A DNA stretch of 64,000 bases. Origin: Laguncularia racemosa (lineage: Eukaryota; Streptophyta; Magnoliopsida; Myrtales; Combretaceae). Below the pieces are notes generated by a model. That model did not search any database. It saw nothing but the letters and a program-made list of their open reading frames with translations, and was not told where the DNA came from. The DNA is taken from NCBI GenBank assembly GCA_037954665.1, contig JBBMOL010000065.1, positions 2,170,001 to 2,234,000 of the forward strand, given 5' to 3'. The position numbers and the translations under genes are program-made. Positions 24,376-36,729 of this stretch are shown one piece after another (within the stretch, counting starts at the first letter, position 1; the number at the start of each line of letters is the position of its first letter).

Positions 24376-25557
24376 CTCTCCCCTCCTTCAAGAAGTTTCG
24401 TCCTCAAAACTTTTCCATACTCGTCTTTTGTGCCTTGCGTCCATGGCTACAACTCTATATCTTATCCTTGAATACGCTTACCTAGATACCATTAGCGCAG
24501 AGTTGCTAAATCTGATTCCCATGACTCCTTTAGCCTTATACATCTCATGCGAATTTATGCATGACGTATTTGTGGCCTTATAGTATCACTCTTCCTACCT
24601 CATGTCTTATATGCCCATAACATACATCACATGCATCATCTTATCTTCTCATCTCACTTGCGCATCCCACATGTACATACAAGTACAACGATTCAGATCA
24701 TTGAAACCTAAATTTCTTACTCCACAAGTTGTGATGCACATTATGGTTTGACTACATTCTTCACATCGAATACTACTGACCGCAACATCACACCTGGCAT
24801 AATGATTTCCTTTTCTACTACTTGTAAGCTTGTCATTTTTTATGCAACCCCGTATAGGTAACGAGATTGCTACATTTTAGATTTCATATGTTTGTGTAGT
24901 TTAGTTTTGTCAATCAACGTTCGGGCTATGGTAATGGGTGATATATGTTTGTATACCTACCCATTTTATGCCCTTTTTTCCTTATTGTTTCAGTTAAGGT
25001 TATAATGTCACTCTAACGCTATAGTTAGGATATTCTAACTTCAAATTTTGATAGCACGAAAGTGGTGTCGTATTTTTCCTAAGGTACTTGTCTGTGAACT
25101 AGAGAACTTCATATCATCCAGTGAAGCTCTCTTCCTGGTGGTCTTTCTATTGTGGAGCCTATCACTAAGGAGTTGTTCTCGTGTTTCCTTTCTATGCTAC
25201 ACGGATTCATTCCTAGGTCCTGTGGGTTATGGGCCCACACTAGCTTTGTCTACTTCCTAGAGTGTCGTTATGTTTGATGGTAGTGTCGTCCTCAAAGCTC
25301 GATGGTTATGTCTCATTCTTCGTTACATTTCATAATATCCTCTACGTGGTTTTGAATGAGGATATACGATTTTTAGTTTATGCGTTTCGAGTAACTTAGA
25401 ACTAAAAGAAACTCTAAAGTAATAAATATATATGTATAGACTATTGTCTAAGTCTTTTATGATTTTACTCTTACAATTTACCTAGGTTCTATCCCATCTC
25501 ACTGTTTGGTAGGTTACTCCTATCTCTAACAACCTAGAGCTTTGATACTAAAAATCC
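24376..25557 (-). mobile_element. Interior of G1, internally deleted, with PPT and PBS
   Basis: On the minus strand it runs from a primer-binding-like sequence (TAGTATCAAAGC, complement of 25539-25550, one base off TGGTATCAAAGC, tRNA-Met type) to a polypurine tract at 24376-24389. Only about 1.2 kb remains. I could recognise no gag or pol domain, so the coding region is deleted. The placement between two related LTRs supports one non-autonomous or deleted element. Confidence 0.65.
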
Positions 25558-26438
25558 TGTCATGCCCCGAAAGGGGGCTTAGAAGCCTTTACTAAAATTA
25601 TCATGGCACGTTGCTACTATTGAAGGTCGTGGTTGTCACAGTGGTTGCCATGGTCGGAGTTCCTCATTGTCATTACTGTGGGGGTCACCATTGGTGTTGC
25701 TACTGTTGTCGTCATGATCATCGTTGCTGCCTATGACGGTTGTTACCATCGTAGTTGTTGTCGCTACTGCCATTGATGTGGTCAGGGTCGTCTTGCTACA
25801 GTTGTTGTCTTCCTCCCTCGCACACACCACACACTCAGCCACCCATTGCTGCTGCTATTGCTGTTGAAGGTCGTCATTGCTGCTACCGTTGCTAAGGGTA
25901 GTGGCTACTGTCGTCGTTGCTATTGCTTCTATTGTTGTCGTCATGGTTGCTGCCCCTGTTGTCACCATGATCGTTGTTGCTAGAAGCGTGATCGGAGTCA
26001 TATCTAGAAGGGGAAGAAGATGTGTTGCACAAGAAGGGAAAGGAAGGCAGGAGAGAGAAGAATAAGAAAAGAAAAGTAAAGTAAAGTAAAGAAAAGAAAA
26101 GAAAGATAAGATAGAAAGACATATGGGCTGCTGTATCCAGCGCGATGGGACTTTTTTTTTTTTTAGAGTTAAGAATATATATTATATTTTATATTATAAA
26201 TATCTTTATTTTATTATTTTGCTCATTTGCGAGAATATTTTTAAATTTTATATTTTTGGAAATTTACTATGAAATTCTATATCTATGTTAATTTGATTAT
26301 TCCAAACATAAAATTTTACTCTAAATTTCCATTTAAAATTCTTAGATTTATAATTTAAATTAATTTTATTATTTAACCTAATATTGTTTAAATATTATGT
26401 TTCGAATGATTTATTCTTCTATTTATTTTCTTTAATTG

Positions 26439-26469
<31 letters not shown>

Positions 26470-26488
26470 GAAATTTTAGGGTTTTATA
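25558..26488 (-). repeat. 5' LTR of G1 (minus strand), shortened
   Basis: TGTCATGCCCCGAAAGG... at the left and ...GGGTTTTATA (for ACA) at the right. About 870 bp align with 23540-24375, including the triplet tract, the GAAAA-rich stretch near 26040-26105 and the final AT-rich 300 bp. It lacks the left half present in 22698-23400. It abuts the truncated gypsy RNase H at 26489. Confidence 0.7.
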
Positions 26489-29467
26489 GTAATGTTGCCA
26501 TGTCTACAACGTTCTCTTTAGGGTATACAAATCCTTATCATATATTGGATAATTCAACGTAGCACCATGGACTTTCTTACTGAAGTAGGCTATTGGTTTA
26601 GAATCCTGCATTAAAACACCACTGATACCTTTCCCGAAAGCATCACATTCAATCTCAAAAACCTTATCAAAAATTGGTAATACTAACAAAGGAGGGTTAG
26701 TTAACTTACCTTTCAATATCTAGAATGCCTACTCATGTATTTCGGTCCACTTGAATTTGGCATTCTTCTTCACTAGATCATTCAGTAGAGCAGCAATGGA
26801 GCTGAAGTCTCTCACAAATCGCCTGTAGAAACTGGTTAGACCATGGAAGCTCTTAACATCATTGGCGTTCTGGGTTGTTGGCTAATCTCGGATTGCCATT
26901 ACTTTCTCCTCATCTACAGCTATTCCATCTGCCCCTACAACAAAACCAAGGAAAACCGCAGATTCCATACAAAACATGCACTTTTTCAAGTTGGCATATA
27001 ATTGGTTTTCCTTTAAAACTGTAAAAATACTTTGTAGATGTTATACATGATCATCTAATGTCTTGCTGTATATTAAGATATTATCAAAATAAACTACAAC
27101 AAATTTTCCTAGGAATGGACGCAATATATGATTCATTAACCTCATAAAGGTACTAGGTGCATTAGTCAACCCAAAAGGCATTACCATCCATTTATATAGG
27201 CCATGTTTGGTTTTAAAGGTGGTTTTCCACTCATCACCCTCTTTCATATGAATTTGCTAATAACCATTTTTAAGGTCAATTTTTGAAAACAAGCATGCAT
27301 CATGCAACTCATCAAGCATGTCATCTAATCTAGGAATGGAATATTTGTAGTTAACTGTAATTTTGTTAATTTCCCTACAATCCATGTACATACACCATAT
27401 CCCATCCTTCTTGGGTACTAAGATCATTGGAATGGAGCATGGGCTCAGAATCTCTCGTACGAACCCTTTTTCCATCAACCCATTCACTTGTTTATGAATT
27501 TCCTTAGCCTCCTCTAGATTGGTTCTATATGCTTGTCGGTTTGGAATGGAAGCTCCCGGCATGAAGTCAATCTGATGCTCTATCTCTTATAGAGGGGGTA
27601 ATCCTTGCAGCACTTCTTCAGGGAATAAGTCTTCGAATTCCTGCAACAAAGAGACAACAACATAACGCACATAAGAGTTAATGTCAGTATTAGAAAAATA
27701 TAAATCCTCATACATAAGTACAAGTAACTGTTGTTTTGCCATCGCTTTACTATTAACCTCACTCTTCCTCACCATTCCCTCTACTCTCAGTGTTTGTGTG
27801 TATTTTCCCTCTTTGCTCACCAGTGTTTGTTTTTCACTTGTTTTATTTTTCTCACGTGTACTCAAGTGTTTTTCCCTGAATTCCTTTGCAATTCTCATAT
27901 GATCTTCACTAGTTTCCCATGGCTTTTAAGGTGTGAGAACCACTTTCCTTTTGTTTAAAACAAAAGAATATTAGTTCTTGTACCCGTAGTACATAACCTT
28001 TCTATCAAACTGCCAAGGTCGCCCTAACAGGATGTGGCTAGCTTGCATAGGCACCACATCACACATAACCTTGTCCTTGTAGCTCCTTATAGAGTAAGCT
28101 ATAAGTACCTGCTTAGTCACCTTAACCTCTCCACAATCACTCAACCACTGCAATTAATATGGTCTAGGATGCTTCACTGCTTTCAACTGCATCTTTTCTA
28201 CTAGCAAAGTGCTAGCAACATTAGTGCAGCTGCCACTATCGATTATCAAGCTATAGACTCTACTCTACACATGACACTGTGTATGAAAAATATGTTCATG
28301 CTGGATCCCCATACCATCTTCTTAGGGTTATACACTAAGTACTCTCCTCATGACATACAACTCACTACTCACGGGTCCCTTTAAGTTAATATCCTCATAC
28401 TCCAGTGATGGTGACTCCTCCTCCTCCTCCTCAGAGCTCACACTCTCTACATCCCCACTATCACTGATAATCATAGCTCTCTGATTTGGACATTGGGATG
28501 CAATGTGCCTAAATTCCTGACACCTAAAACATTTAATATCTCTCGTCTTGGAAGGGGGTTTAGTGTCAGTCTTTCCCTTAGGTGCAACAATTAGATTCTT
28601 AGCCCCCAAGTCCTCTTTAGGCTTTGAATCGAAGGAGTTTTTCTTCCATGTGCACTTCCATAGAGCTTTGGAAGTCGAGTCAGTCCCCTACTCACTCCTG
28701 TATTTTAACTGCCGCTCTACTTTAATAGCTCTATCTAGCAACTCTTCCATATCTAAGTAATGGTGAAGATCTACTACATCAGCTATCTCCCTATTTAACC
28801 TGTTGATGAATCTAGCTATAATAGCCTCATCATCTTCCTCAATTCTCGCGTTAATCATGGCCATCTCCAACTCTTTGTAATAATCATCTACATTGTTATT
28901 CCCTTGAGTCAACCCTTAGACTTTCCTAAGTAAGTCTCTATGGTAGTGAATAGGAATAAAACGCTTATATATGATAGTTTTCATCTCCTCCTAAGTGCTA
29001 ATAGGTCACTCTCCATACCTGCGCCTATTTCGCACTAACTGATCCCATCATACACTAGCGTAATCTAAAAACTCTACTGCAACCAGTTTTATCTTTTTCT
29101 CCTCAATGTAGTTGTGACATTTAAACATATGATCCATTTTTCTATCCCACTCTAAATACAACTCTGGATCATTCTTTCCCTGAAAGGTTGGGATTTTCAT
29201 CTTACTTCTCCCTAAATTACTATCCCTCACGTGTTGGTAATCTCCAAAATCAAATTCCTCACCTTCATCTATCCTACCGCTTCCCCTATTCTGTCTACCT
29301 ACTCCTCACCTGACAATGGTACTGCTAGACGATTCCCTACTCCTTTCCATCCTATCCATCCTTTTATAGATCTACTCTAGTTCTCCGGTTATGATCCTCT
29401 TCATCTCCCCCATCAATTCCGCAAACATCACTCAACTTTCCCCTCCATTAGTGTTCTGTCCCGACAT
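26489..29467 (-). pseudogene. Ty3/gypsy gag-pol pseudogene (G2), truncated in RNase H
   Basis: Read on the minus strand from ATG at 29467. Gag has MKIPTFQGKNDPELYLEW and TQGNNNVDDYYKELEMAM. A zinc knuckle at 28531-28490 (CFRCQEFRHIASQC) fits CX2CX4HX4C. The protease has IIDSGS (28240-28232) and ILLGRPWQFDRK. RT has LVPKKDGIWCMYMDCREIN, FSKIDLKNGY, MPFGLTNAPSTFM and YFDNILIYS near 27090-27064. The usual catalytic pair is YxDD, so the second Asp is Asn here. RNase H begins (FEIECDAFGKGISGVLMQ) but stops after TWQHYY at the LTR junction (26488), and integrase is missing. Stops and frameshifts separate the segments. It is inactive. Confidence 0.93.
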
Positions 29468-30393
29468 AATTATAAAATTTGCAGTAAGTTACGATCACAA
29501 TTATAAGAAATATATAAGTATGTTCCTCACACCCACTTGTGTATTGCTCATAAATGATATGCTCACAATTCCACTTGTGTATATCTCTCACAAAATATGA
29601 TCTCACAACCTACTTTTTGTAATTCTTTTACTAAGAACTCAATTCAGAACTGTTAAACTCAAATTACTAAGTCAACACTAATGATTACTATCGGCCTATG
29701 TCGTGTGAATGAATGAGTACTAACTACACAATCTAATTAATATGGAAAGATTCACCATTGGACAGAAATTGCAATCAAACACAAAAGGAAAAGATCACCA
29801 TGGAACCGATTGTTCAAGGGATGTATACAATTCAGATTCCAAACACAGACAATCAAGGATATGTTTACGGTAGGAATTGGAAACAATTGATATGGAAAGT
29901 AAATTGACTCTACTAATTATGTAATTGACAATTCAAGAAGCTATCTTGTGATTTCGGAAATTGTAATTCTTTCACGGTCGAATTCCCTTATTTTATTTAT
30001 TTATTTATTTTAATTTTGGTTCTTAATTCTTTCTTTTGCAACAAAATTTGATTTTTATTTTTGTTTTGTAGATAAGCTATGAATTGAACACAATTGATTG
30101 TTCAAGAAAACCTATATACCATCGGCCCTAATGGATTGTAATGACCGAACAAGCATGAATTTTATTTTTTTATATGATTTTTGTCTATGAATATGAAAAA
30201 GACAACAAATGAATATAGAAAAGAACAACATAATATTTTTTTATACGAATTTCTAACTATGAATATAGAAAAGACAACAGATGAGTATGGAAAAGAACAA
30301 CAGATGAATATGGAAAAGAACAACAAACAAATTAAAAAAAAAAAAAAAGGATAGAACTTACTTGATTCAAGAAGTTGAAGCTTTGATACCAAA
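29468..30393 (-). other. G2 leader with primer-binding site and 24-bp repeats
   Basis: TGGTATCAAAGC on the minus strand (complement of 30380-30391) is a tRNA-Met-type primer-binding site next to the LTR end. Between it and gag, 30187-30330 holds several imperfect copies of a roughly 24-bp unit around GAATATGGAAAAGAACAAC. The rest is AT-rich untranslated leader. Confidence 0.7.
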
Positions 30394-30872
30394 TGATGTA
30401 TGAAACCCTAGGTATATTAAACCTAGAACCTCAACAATACTACTTGGTTTCAATTACCCCAAGGGTTGTCTTGAACAAGTAATGCGTAACTAGACCCTAA
30501 TCAAACCTGTTGACTATAACCTAAGTTATCAATAGATATTCCTAGTAATTCGGTTAAGAATTATATGGAAAAGTTCTTTTGCAAAAGAACAAAAAATGGT
30601 TTTCGTTTTTTACTCACGAAAAATGTGTTTTTCATATATCAAAGATGTCTTTGGTCGGCCCTGTTGCATGGCATATATAGCACACATAATAACATGGAAA
30701 ACCTTAAAACATAGAAATCCTAAGTTGTCTATTCTATCCTTATCCTTGTATCACCAAGTAACTAAATAACATGGAAAAAAAACCAACAAATAAAAATAAA
30801 TGTTAACAAAACCGAATGTATCCTCTAATGTAGCGTCCATGCAAATATTTAATGTCCTTCAATTATTTCATC
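30394..30872 (-). repeat. LTR of G2 (minus strand)
   Basis: On the minus strand it ends ...CCTAGGGTTTCATACA just before the primer-binding site and contains a TATATATGCC motif that could be its TATA box. Its start is placed just after the stop of the polyprotein tail to its right. About 480 bp. The exact ends are uncertain by several bases. Confidence 0.6.
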
Positions 30873-31251
30873 CTTCCATGGTCACGTGAATCAAGTTAAC
30901 ATATGTATGTTTTTCTTTTGTGCAGCTTGATTCCCGAGCTTGCAAGTCCATTACTAGCCCTTGTAGAGCTTCGTTCATCCTTTTAACTCTAGCTTGGGTC
31001 ATCGGACCTCCAATACCATGTAATGAATCATGAGATTTTGGCTCCTTCTTTTATGATGCTAGCTGATCCTCATCACTTGACCTTGGGTTGGGGACTCCGA
31101 AGCCACCATCAGTGCTTGGGTCTTCTCACATCTTCATTACTCTTATCACTTATTTATATTGTGTCATAGCTTTAATGTTTTAGGCTCAGGTGCCTTAATA
31201 CACTGAGCAATTACACCCTCAAGAGACAGGCCGGACTCGGAACCGCCAAGG
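30873..31251 (-). pseudogene. Gypsy polyprotein C-terminal tail upstream of the G2 LTR
   Basis: Minus-strand frame reading GIGGPMTQARVKRMNEALQG, then LVMDLQA and ending LIHVTMEG with a stop near 30872. From memory of the family, GPMTRAR-(x)KRM-EAL sequences close many plant gypsy polyproteins just before the polypurine tract. If so, an LTR lies between a polyprotein end and a primer-binding site. Further upstream the frame is interrupted. Homology is suggested by the motif only. Confidence 0.5.
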
Positions 31252-33699
31252 TGTGACAATCCCCTAATCACTTAGTTCGCACTTGGTAGAATAGCGATCT
31301 TCTGATCACTTCTAACACGTCTTGTAGAAGTGATGACCTTCAATCTCATGCGATGTCTCGTGGAAATGCATGTCAGGTTTTAATCGAGTCCACTTCTTTA
31401 ATTAATTAATTCATGGTGACTAAATAACACATATAATCGCAACCAATTCTCATTCAAGGCAATGAAGAAGCTACCAATCATTTAAGTCTACCACTCCAAG
31501 AACAATCAATAGAAACCCAATGGAGTCCTATAAACAATCCACTACATTTTATTTTCACATTTACCACAACAAACAAGATCATGCATTTCACATCACAAAA
31601 TAAACAAGGAAACCGGACCCAGCAGATGGGAGCCATCCAGTTATACATCAGGTCTTGGTTAACAGGACACCTCTGTGCCATTTGACTTAATGTCAAATCA
31701 ACCACTCAGGATTGATTTTCGATTATTATTCCTTGACCCCTTTGTGTCATCGCACTTCTCAAGTACTTAATTGTATACTCACTCAAGGGGTCAACATGTA
31801 ATCACATGTACATCCCTCCTAAGTCCTCAAATACGTATGTATAATATATATATATCTACACATATATATAGGTTAGTAACATATCTTTAAAGAAAAATTT
31901 ACTAGACACCTTCCCTTAGTTACTTAAGAGGGCAAGAAAATAGAATTGTTAAGTTGCAAAATCATAGTTACACTCATGATTTGTATAGTTATTTACATGA
32001 GTATATTCTATAGATATAATAAGAAAATAATTTGCCTAAGCATATTTTCATATTCAGAAGTAAACTCTAATATGTATACATAATGATATTTATATATCCC
32101 ATTCCAGTTATGCACACCTACTCGGTAGCTATAGAGGAAAAGTTAAGTTTATGTATTTTGGTTTAGTTTGAAGAAAACAATTTTAAATTGTGATATTGAA
32201 CCTGTAGTAATAGCACTAGCAAGATAGTGCGAAGTGCTATCTACCCTAGCCTATTCTAATTTCTATATCAATACACTCGTATTTATCTATAATTACCTAA
32301 TTACTAGTTCCTTCATAACTTCTTTCCTAAACTCAATTAACCCTACTATATAACATAACTTATCAAAAATCACATTCATTTGTAACTACAACAAAGCAAT
32401 TGAATTCACATGTATAGCATATCAAAACATAACACAACATTGTAGCATATCATTAAGTTTCCCACTCACCTGTTTATGGTCATCATACTCCTAATCGTCG
32501 TTAAGTGATCCTGACATGTGGTCTCTTTTCCGAACACAATATCGAAGGATTGACTACAGTGGCTCCATGCAATTTCCGTTAGATTTTTCACTTTCTCATT
32601 AACTCCCATCTCTTCTCAAACTCTCTAATGCCTTTTTCCTTACTCACATTCACAATCATTTTATTGATGTCACATCACATTTCCAAGGCTTCTTTTTACA
32701 ACTCGAACACTAGATCAAGCTACTAAAGCCACCTTTACCACATCAATGACACCTCTTTTTCCCATTTACTTTCACACGCAAACATACTCACCTCCTTCAC
32801 GCAATTCCCTCTTCCTCCTCGATTTCACCTTTCCATTCTTTCTTCTCTCCATTGTTGACATCTCCACCAACAGAGCTTCCCATCCTCTCTATTGGTCTCC
32901 ATCCCCACTTACACTTCCATCACTACATACACACTAGCCATCCTTTACACACACACATGCCCACCTCCATTGTAATAACGTCATACACATACGTACACAC
33001 AAGTTTCACCTACACACATATGTAGGATCAATACCCTCTTGACTTTATCTTCCAGCTCTTCTTCTCTTTTCCTCACCCATTTTCATCTTCAATTCTCACT
33101 TTCCCTTCTTCTAACTTTTCCTCTTCCTTTCTCCTTACTCTCCTCTCCCTTTGACTCCCTTATCATAACTTTCCCCTTGTTTCCTTGCCGAGCTCCCTTT
33201 AACCCCTCAGACTTCTCCAATTTCCCTCTTCTTCTTCTCATTCCTCTTCACTCTTCTCTAGCCTACACTTATGCATGTGTATATTTCAAATCTTCCCTTC
33301 TAATCCTTTATGTTTTTCCTCCTTTCTAGACATCTTCCATTTTCCTTTTCTTCTTCCTTTTCTACTTCATATCTCCTACTTGTCGAACCCTACTTACACA
33401 CCTTACAACACACCACGCACATACACTAGCACATTCCCACACACCTTGTATATACACCAACACACTCCTATCTATGCAGATATACACTCTGCACACACCA
33501 ACACATATATACACACAATCATATTATGCACTTATTTACATGCATACATAGCTCCACCTTGCAATCTTCCTTTCTTCTCAAGTTCACATGCACACACACA
33601 CCACTAGTGCTTACATACACACATATTCCACACACGTCTCACACCATCAACGCGCACATATGCACATACTCCACATACACCTCATACCACCGACATGTA

Positions 33700-34480
33700 C
33701 ATACCCACATATTCTGTACACACTACACACACCTTCCATATGCATACACACATACCCACATACACCATACACCTTCCATACCCACACACATGTATCTGCA
33801 TTCCACACACTTTCCACTCACATGCACGTATACTCCACATATACCTTACACCACCAATACATACATACCCACATACTTCGCACACACTACACACACCTTT
33901 CATACACATGTACACATACCCACACAAACCACACCTTCCATACACATACACACATACCCGCATACATCACACACCTTCCATACCTACACATATGTATTCG
34001 CACACCACACACCTTCCATTAACATACACACATACTCCACATACACCACACACCTTCCATACACATACATCCATTCTCGCACACACCACACATCATCCAT
34101 ACACGTATACACATACCTATGCACCTCACACCACCTCATACACATGCACACATACCCTCGCACATCCCACACCTTCCATACGCATACATACATACCCTCA
34201 CACACCACACACCACACACCATCACATACACATACACATATACCTACACACACTACACACTTTCCATACACATTCACACATAGTCGTACACACCACACAT
34301 CATCCATACACATACACACATACCCTCACACACCACACACCCTTCCATACACATATACATATACTCTATACAGCACACACCTTCCATATACCAATGCACA
34401 TACTCCACACATCACACACCTTCATATGCCACACACCATCTATACACATAGACATATACCACACACACCACACACTCAGC
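33700..34480. repeat. CA-rich minisatellite, about 42-bp period
   Basis: The phrase ACCTTCCATA or close variants recurs at about 33727, 33769, 33894, 33927, 33971, 34011, 34053 and onward, mostly 39-44 bp apart. The filler is ACACATACACACATACC-like. Because the period is close to 42, a multiple of three, all frames stay open on both strands, giving Thr/His/Tyr-rich frames of up to 365 codons (33526-34623). These are not genes. Confidence 0.85.
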
Positions 34481-34489
34481 TGCTCCTTC

Positions 34490-34880
34490 CTACATTGCTG
34501 CAATGGTCATCACGGCTGCCATTGCTGTTGTTCGTTGTTGCCACTGTTATTATTGTTGCAGCTGTGGTTGTCATTGTGGTTACTATCGTTGTCGTCGTTA
34601 TGTTGTTGCAGTTGTCGTTATAGCAATTGTAGTTGCCGTCCCCTCTCTGGACGCACACGCACTCACATGGCCATATACCGTGCACCTCCTTTAGCACTCA
34701 CCAACCGGAGCGACCTTAACCAAATCGTCACTATTGTTGTTGCCTCTGTCATTCGGGAGAAGACAAGATAGACACATTTTGAAAGATGCTATCACCGTCG
34801 TTACTACCACTGTCATTGTTGTGTTGTTGTTGCCACTGCTATTGTCGTCATTGCTGTGTCATTGTGATCACCATGGTTAC
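34490..34880. repeat. Triplet-rich tract
   Basis: GTT/GTC/GCT-type triplets as in the G1 LTRs. The reading frames across it are compositional. Confidence 0.75.
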
Positions 34881-35885
34881 TATCACCGCTGGAGGCACGT
34901 GATTGCGTACACCGATGTCCCCACCTCTATGTGCGGCTCCTTCTTCTTACTTGACAGTGACAATCCAGACGAAACTAAGGATGGGACGCAACAGACGGTG
35001 AGGTTCCAGACCTACTGCTACTGCCGTCAGGGTGAAGGCTGAGCAGACACGACTTAGAGCTACTGAAGGAGACATAGCTTGGACAAGAAGAAGAGGAAGA
35101 AGGAAAAGAAAAGAAAAGAAAAGGGAGAGAGAAGGGATGAAGACAGCTGAGGACCACTGCTAGGCATGTTGCCTGTTGCCTGACGTGATGAAGAAGGCTC
35201 AACAAGACTTTGCAGCCGTTCGAAAAAATCTGCTTCCAGATTTTTTTTATAACTGTGTATATATTATATTCTATTATATTCTATTGTATTATATTATGTC
35301 CCTATTTTATTATTCTGCTCGCGTATGATAATATCTTAAAATTTTTCATTTTTAGTGTTTTATTATGAAAGCTTACGTCTAAGCTAATCTAATTATTCCA
35401 AACATAAATATTTATTCTAAATTTTTATTTAAAATTCTTAGATCTATAATTTAAATTAATTTCATTATTTAACCTAATATTGTTTGAAAATTATGTTTTA
35501 GAGAATTTATTCTTTTAATTTAATTTACCCGAACTAAAGCTAGGACTTACGATTATTTTTATTTATCTCTTTAGATATTTTTCAAATTACTTCACTTCCT
35601 ACATTTATTCGGTAATATATTTTATAAAATTCAATTTGTTATGTTCGTTATCTTCTTTTCTATGTAAAGGTTGTTCTTTTTAATTGTTTTATTTTTAAAC
35701 CTATTATTATCGCAAATTACTAAAATAATATTTACGCATCGTGATATTGAATTTTTGTTATACATTTCTCAAAGTTTTTAATATTACGAAATTGTCCTTT
35801 TCACTATCCCGACCTATAAGTATTTATTATTCTGCTTATTTTCTTTAATTTTGTATAGTCTTTTCGAAATTTTTGGGACTTTACA

Positions 35886-36729
35886 AAAAGGGTTTTGGAT
35901 TTCAAAAAATTCGAGAAATAAGGAAGAATCATTTTGGACATGTTACAAGATAATGTGGTCATGTAAGTAGCCATGTACACATACATGAGTAGGAACATGG
36001 CCCTATGCATAGCCATTTACTTTTCTGTGTGTCAAGGCCTTTTGACATGCCCAAGTGTATGATCATATACTTGGTTATATACTTTAACATAGGTAGATAC
36101 ATAGGCATATACCTAGTCATGCATCACATGTTTCACAATTTACCCTTGTCTTCACCACAAGGGAGTATGCGATCGTGTACATTGATTGTGTACCTCTCTA
36201 AATCACATAAAGGGCTTAATTTCCTCACACTTCATCCCCTTTTCCCATGCCAATCCTCACTAGTCTCTTCCTTACTTCTAATCCAACACAAAAATTTGTT
36301 TGATTAATAAAATCTAATGTAAAAAGATTAACTTACTTGGTTGAATTGCTCAATCAATCCCAAAGTTGCCCCAATCATGCACACCCCCGAATCTACTTAC
36401 CCTAATCATGTTCGAACTATAAAGTAAATCCATCCTTAAGCCAAACGTTTACTAACACAAGTGGGCATACCACAATCTAAATCAAATTAACACTTACCTT
36501 GTAAATTTCGTGTCTCTAGTTAGTTGGTTGAGACTTCGAGATTAGTTGTTTGAGCATCATCTGCAAAGAGAAGCAAAGTTTAGAAAAGAGGATAATAAGG
36601 TTTTTTGAGGACTTATATAGTCTATGGTTTAAAATTCCATTTTAACACCACACCCCCCATAACGACAATTTTACATTAATCCTTCATGAAAATAAAATTT
36701 ATTTATTTTCTTTTTTTGTGTATTTTACA
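35886..36729 (-). repeat. LTR-A, right-hand fragment
   Basis: Matches 17680-18511 and 39340-40153 from AAAAGGGTTTTGGATTTC to the terminal TTTTACA, and is followed by the same ATTTATTATCC flank as the solo LTRs. Its left part has been replaced by the end of the block at 31252-35885. Confidence 0.8.

Larger units (their letters stand above)
31252..35885 (-). repeat. Very long LTR-like block
   Basis: Left end TGTGACAATCCCC, right end GGGACTTTACA. The last 700 bp (35200-35885) follow the same AT-rich sequence as the G1 LTR ends, and 34490-34880 is the same triplet-rich tract. If it is one LTR it would be 4.6 kb, large even for plant gypsy elements. The middle is CT-rich (32700-33400) and CA-rich (33400-34480). 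No target duplication is clear (CAAGG left, AAAAG right). It could instead be two repeats joined. Confidence 0.4.

Noticed and set aside
33526..34771. Overlapping open frames of 365 and 358 codons, plus 111 codons on the minus strand
   Set aside because: They run through the CA-rich 42-bp minisatellite. Frames are open on both strands with only Thr/His/Tyr/Pro- or Val/Cys-type composition. This is a period artefact, not a gene.
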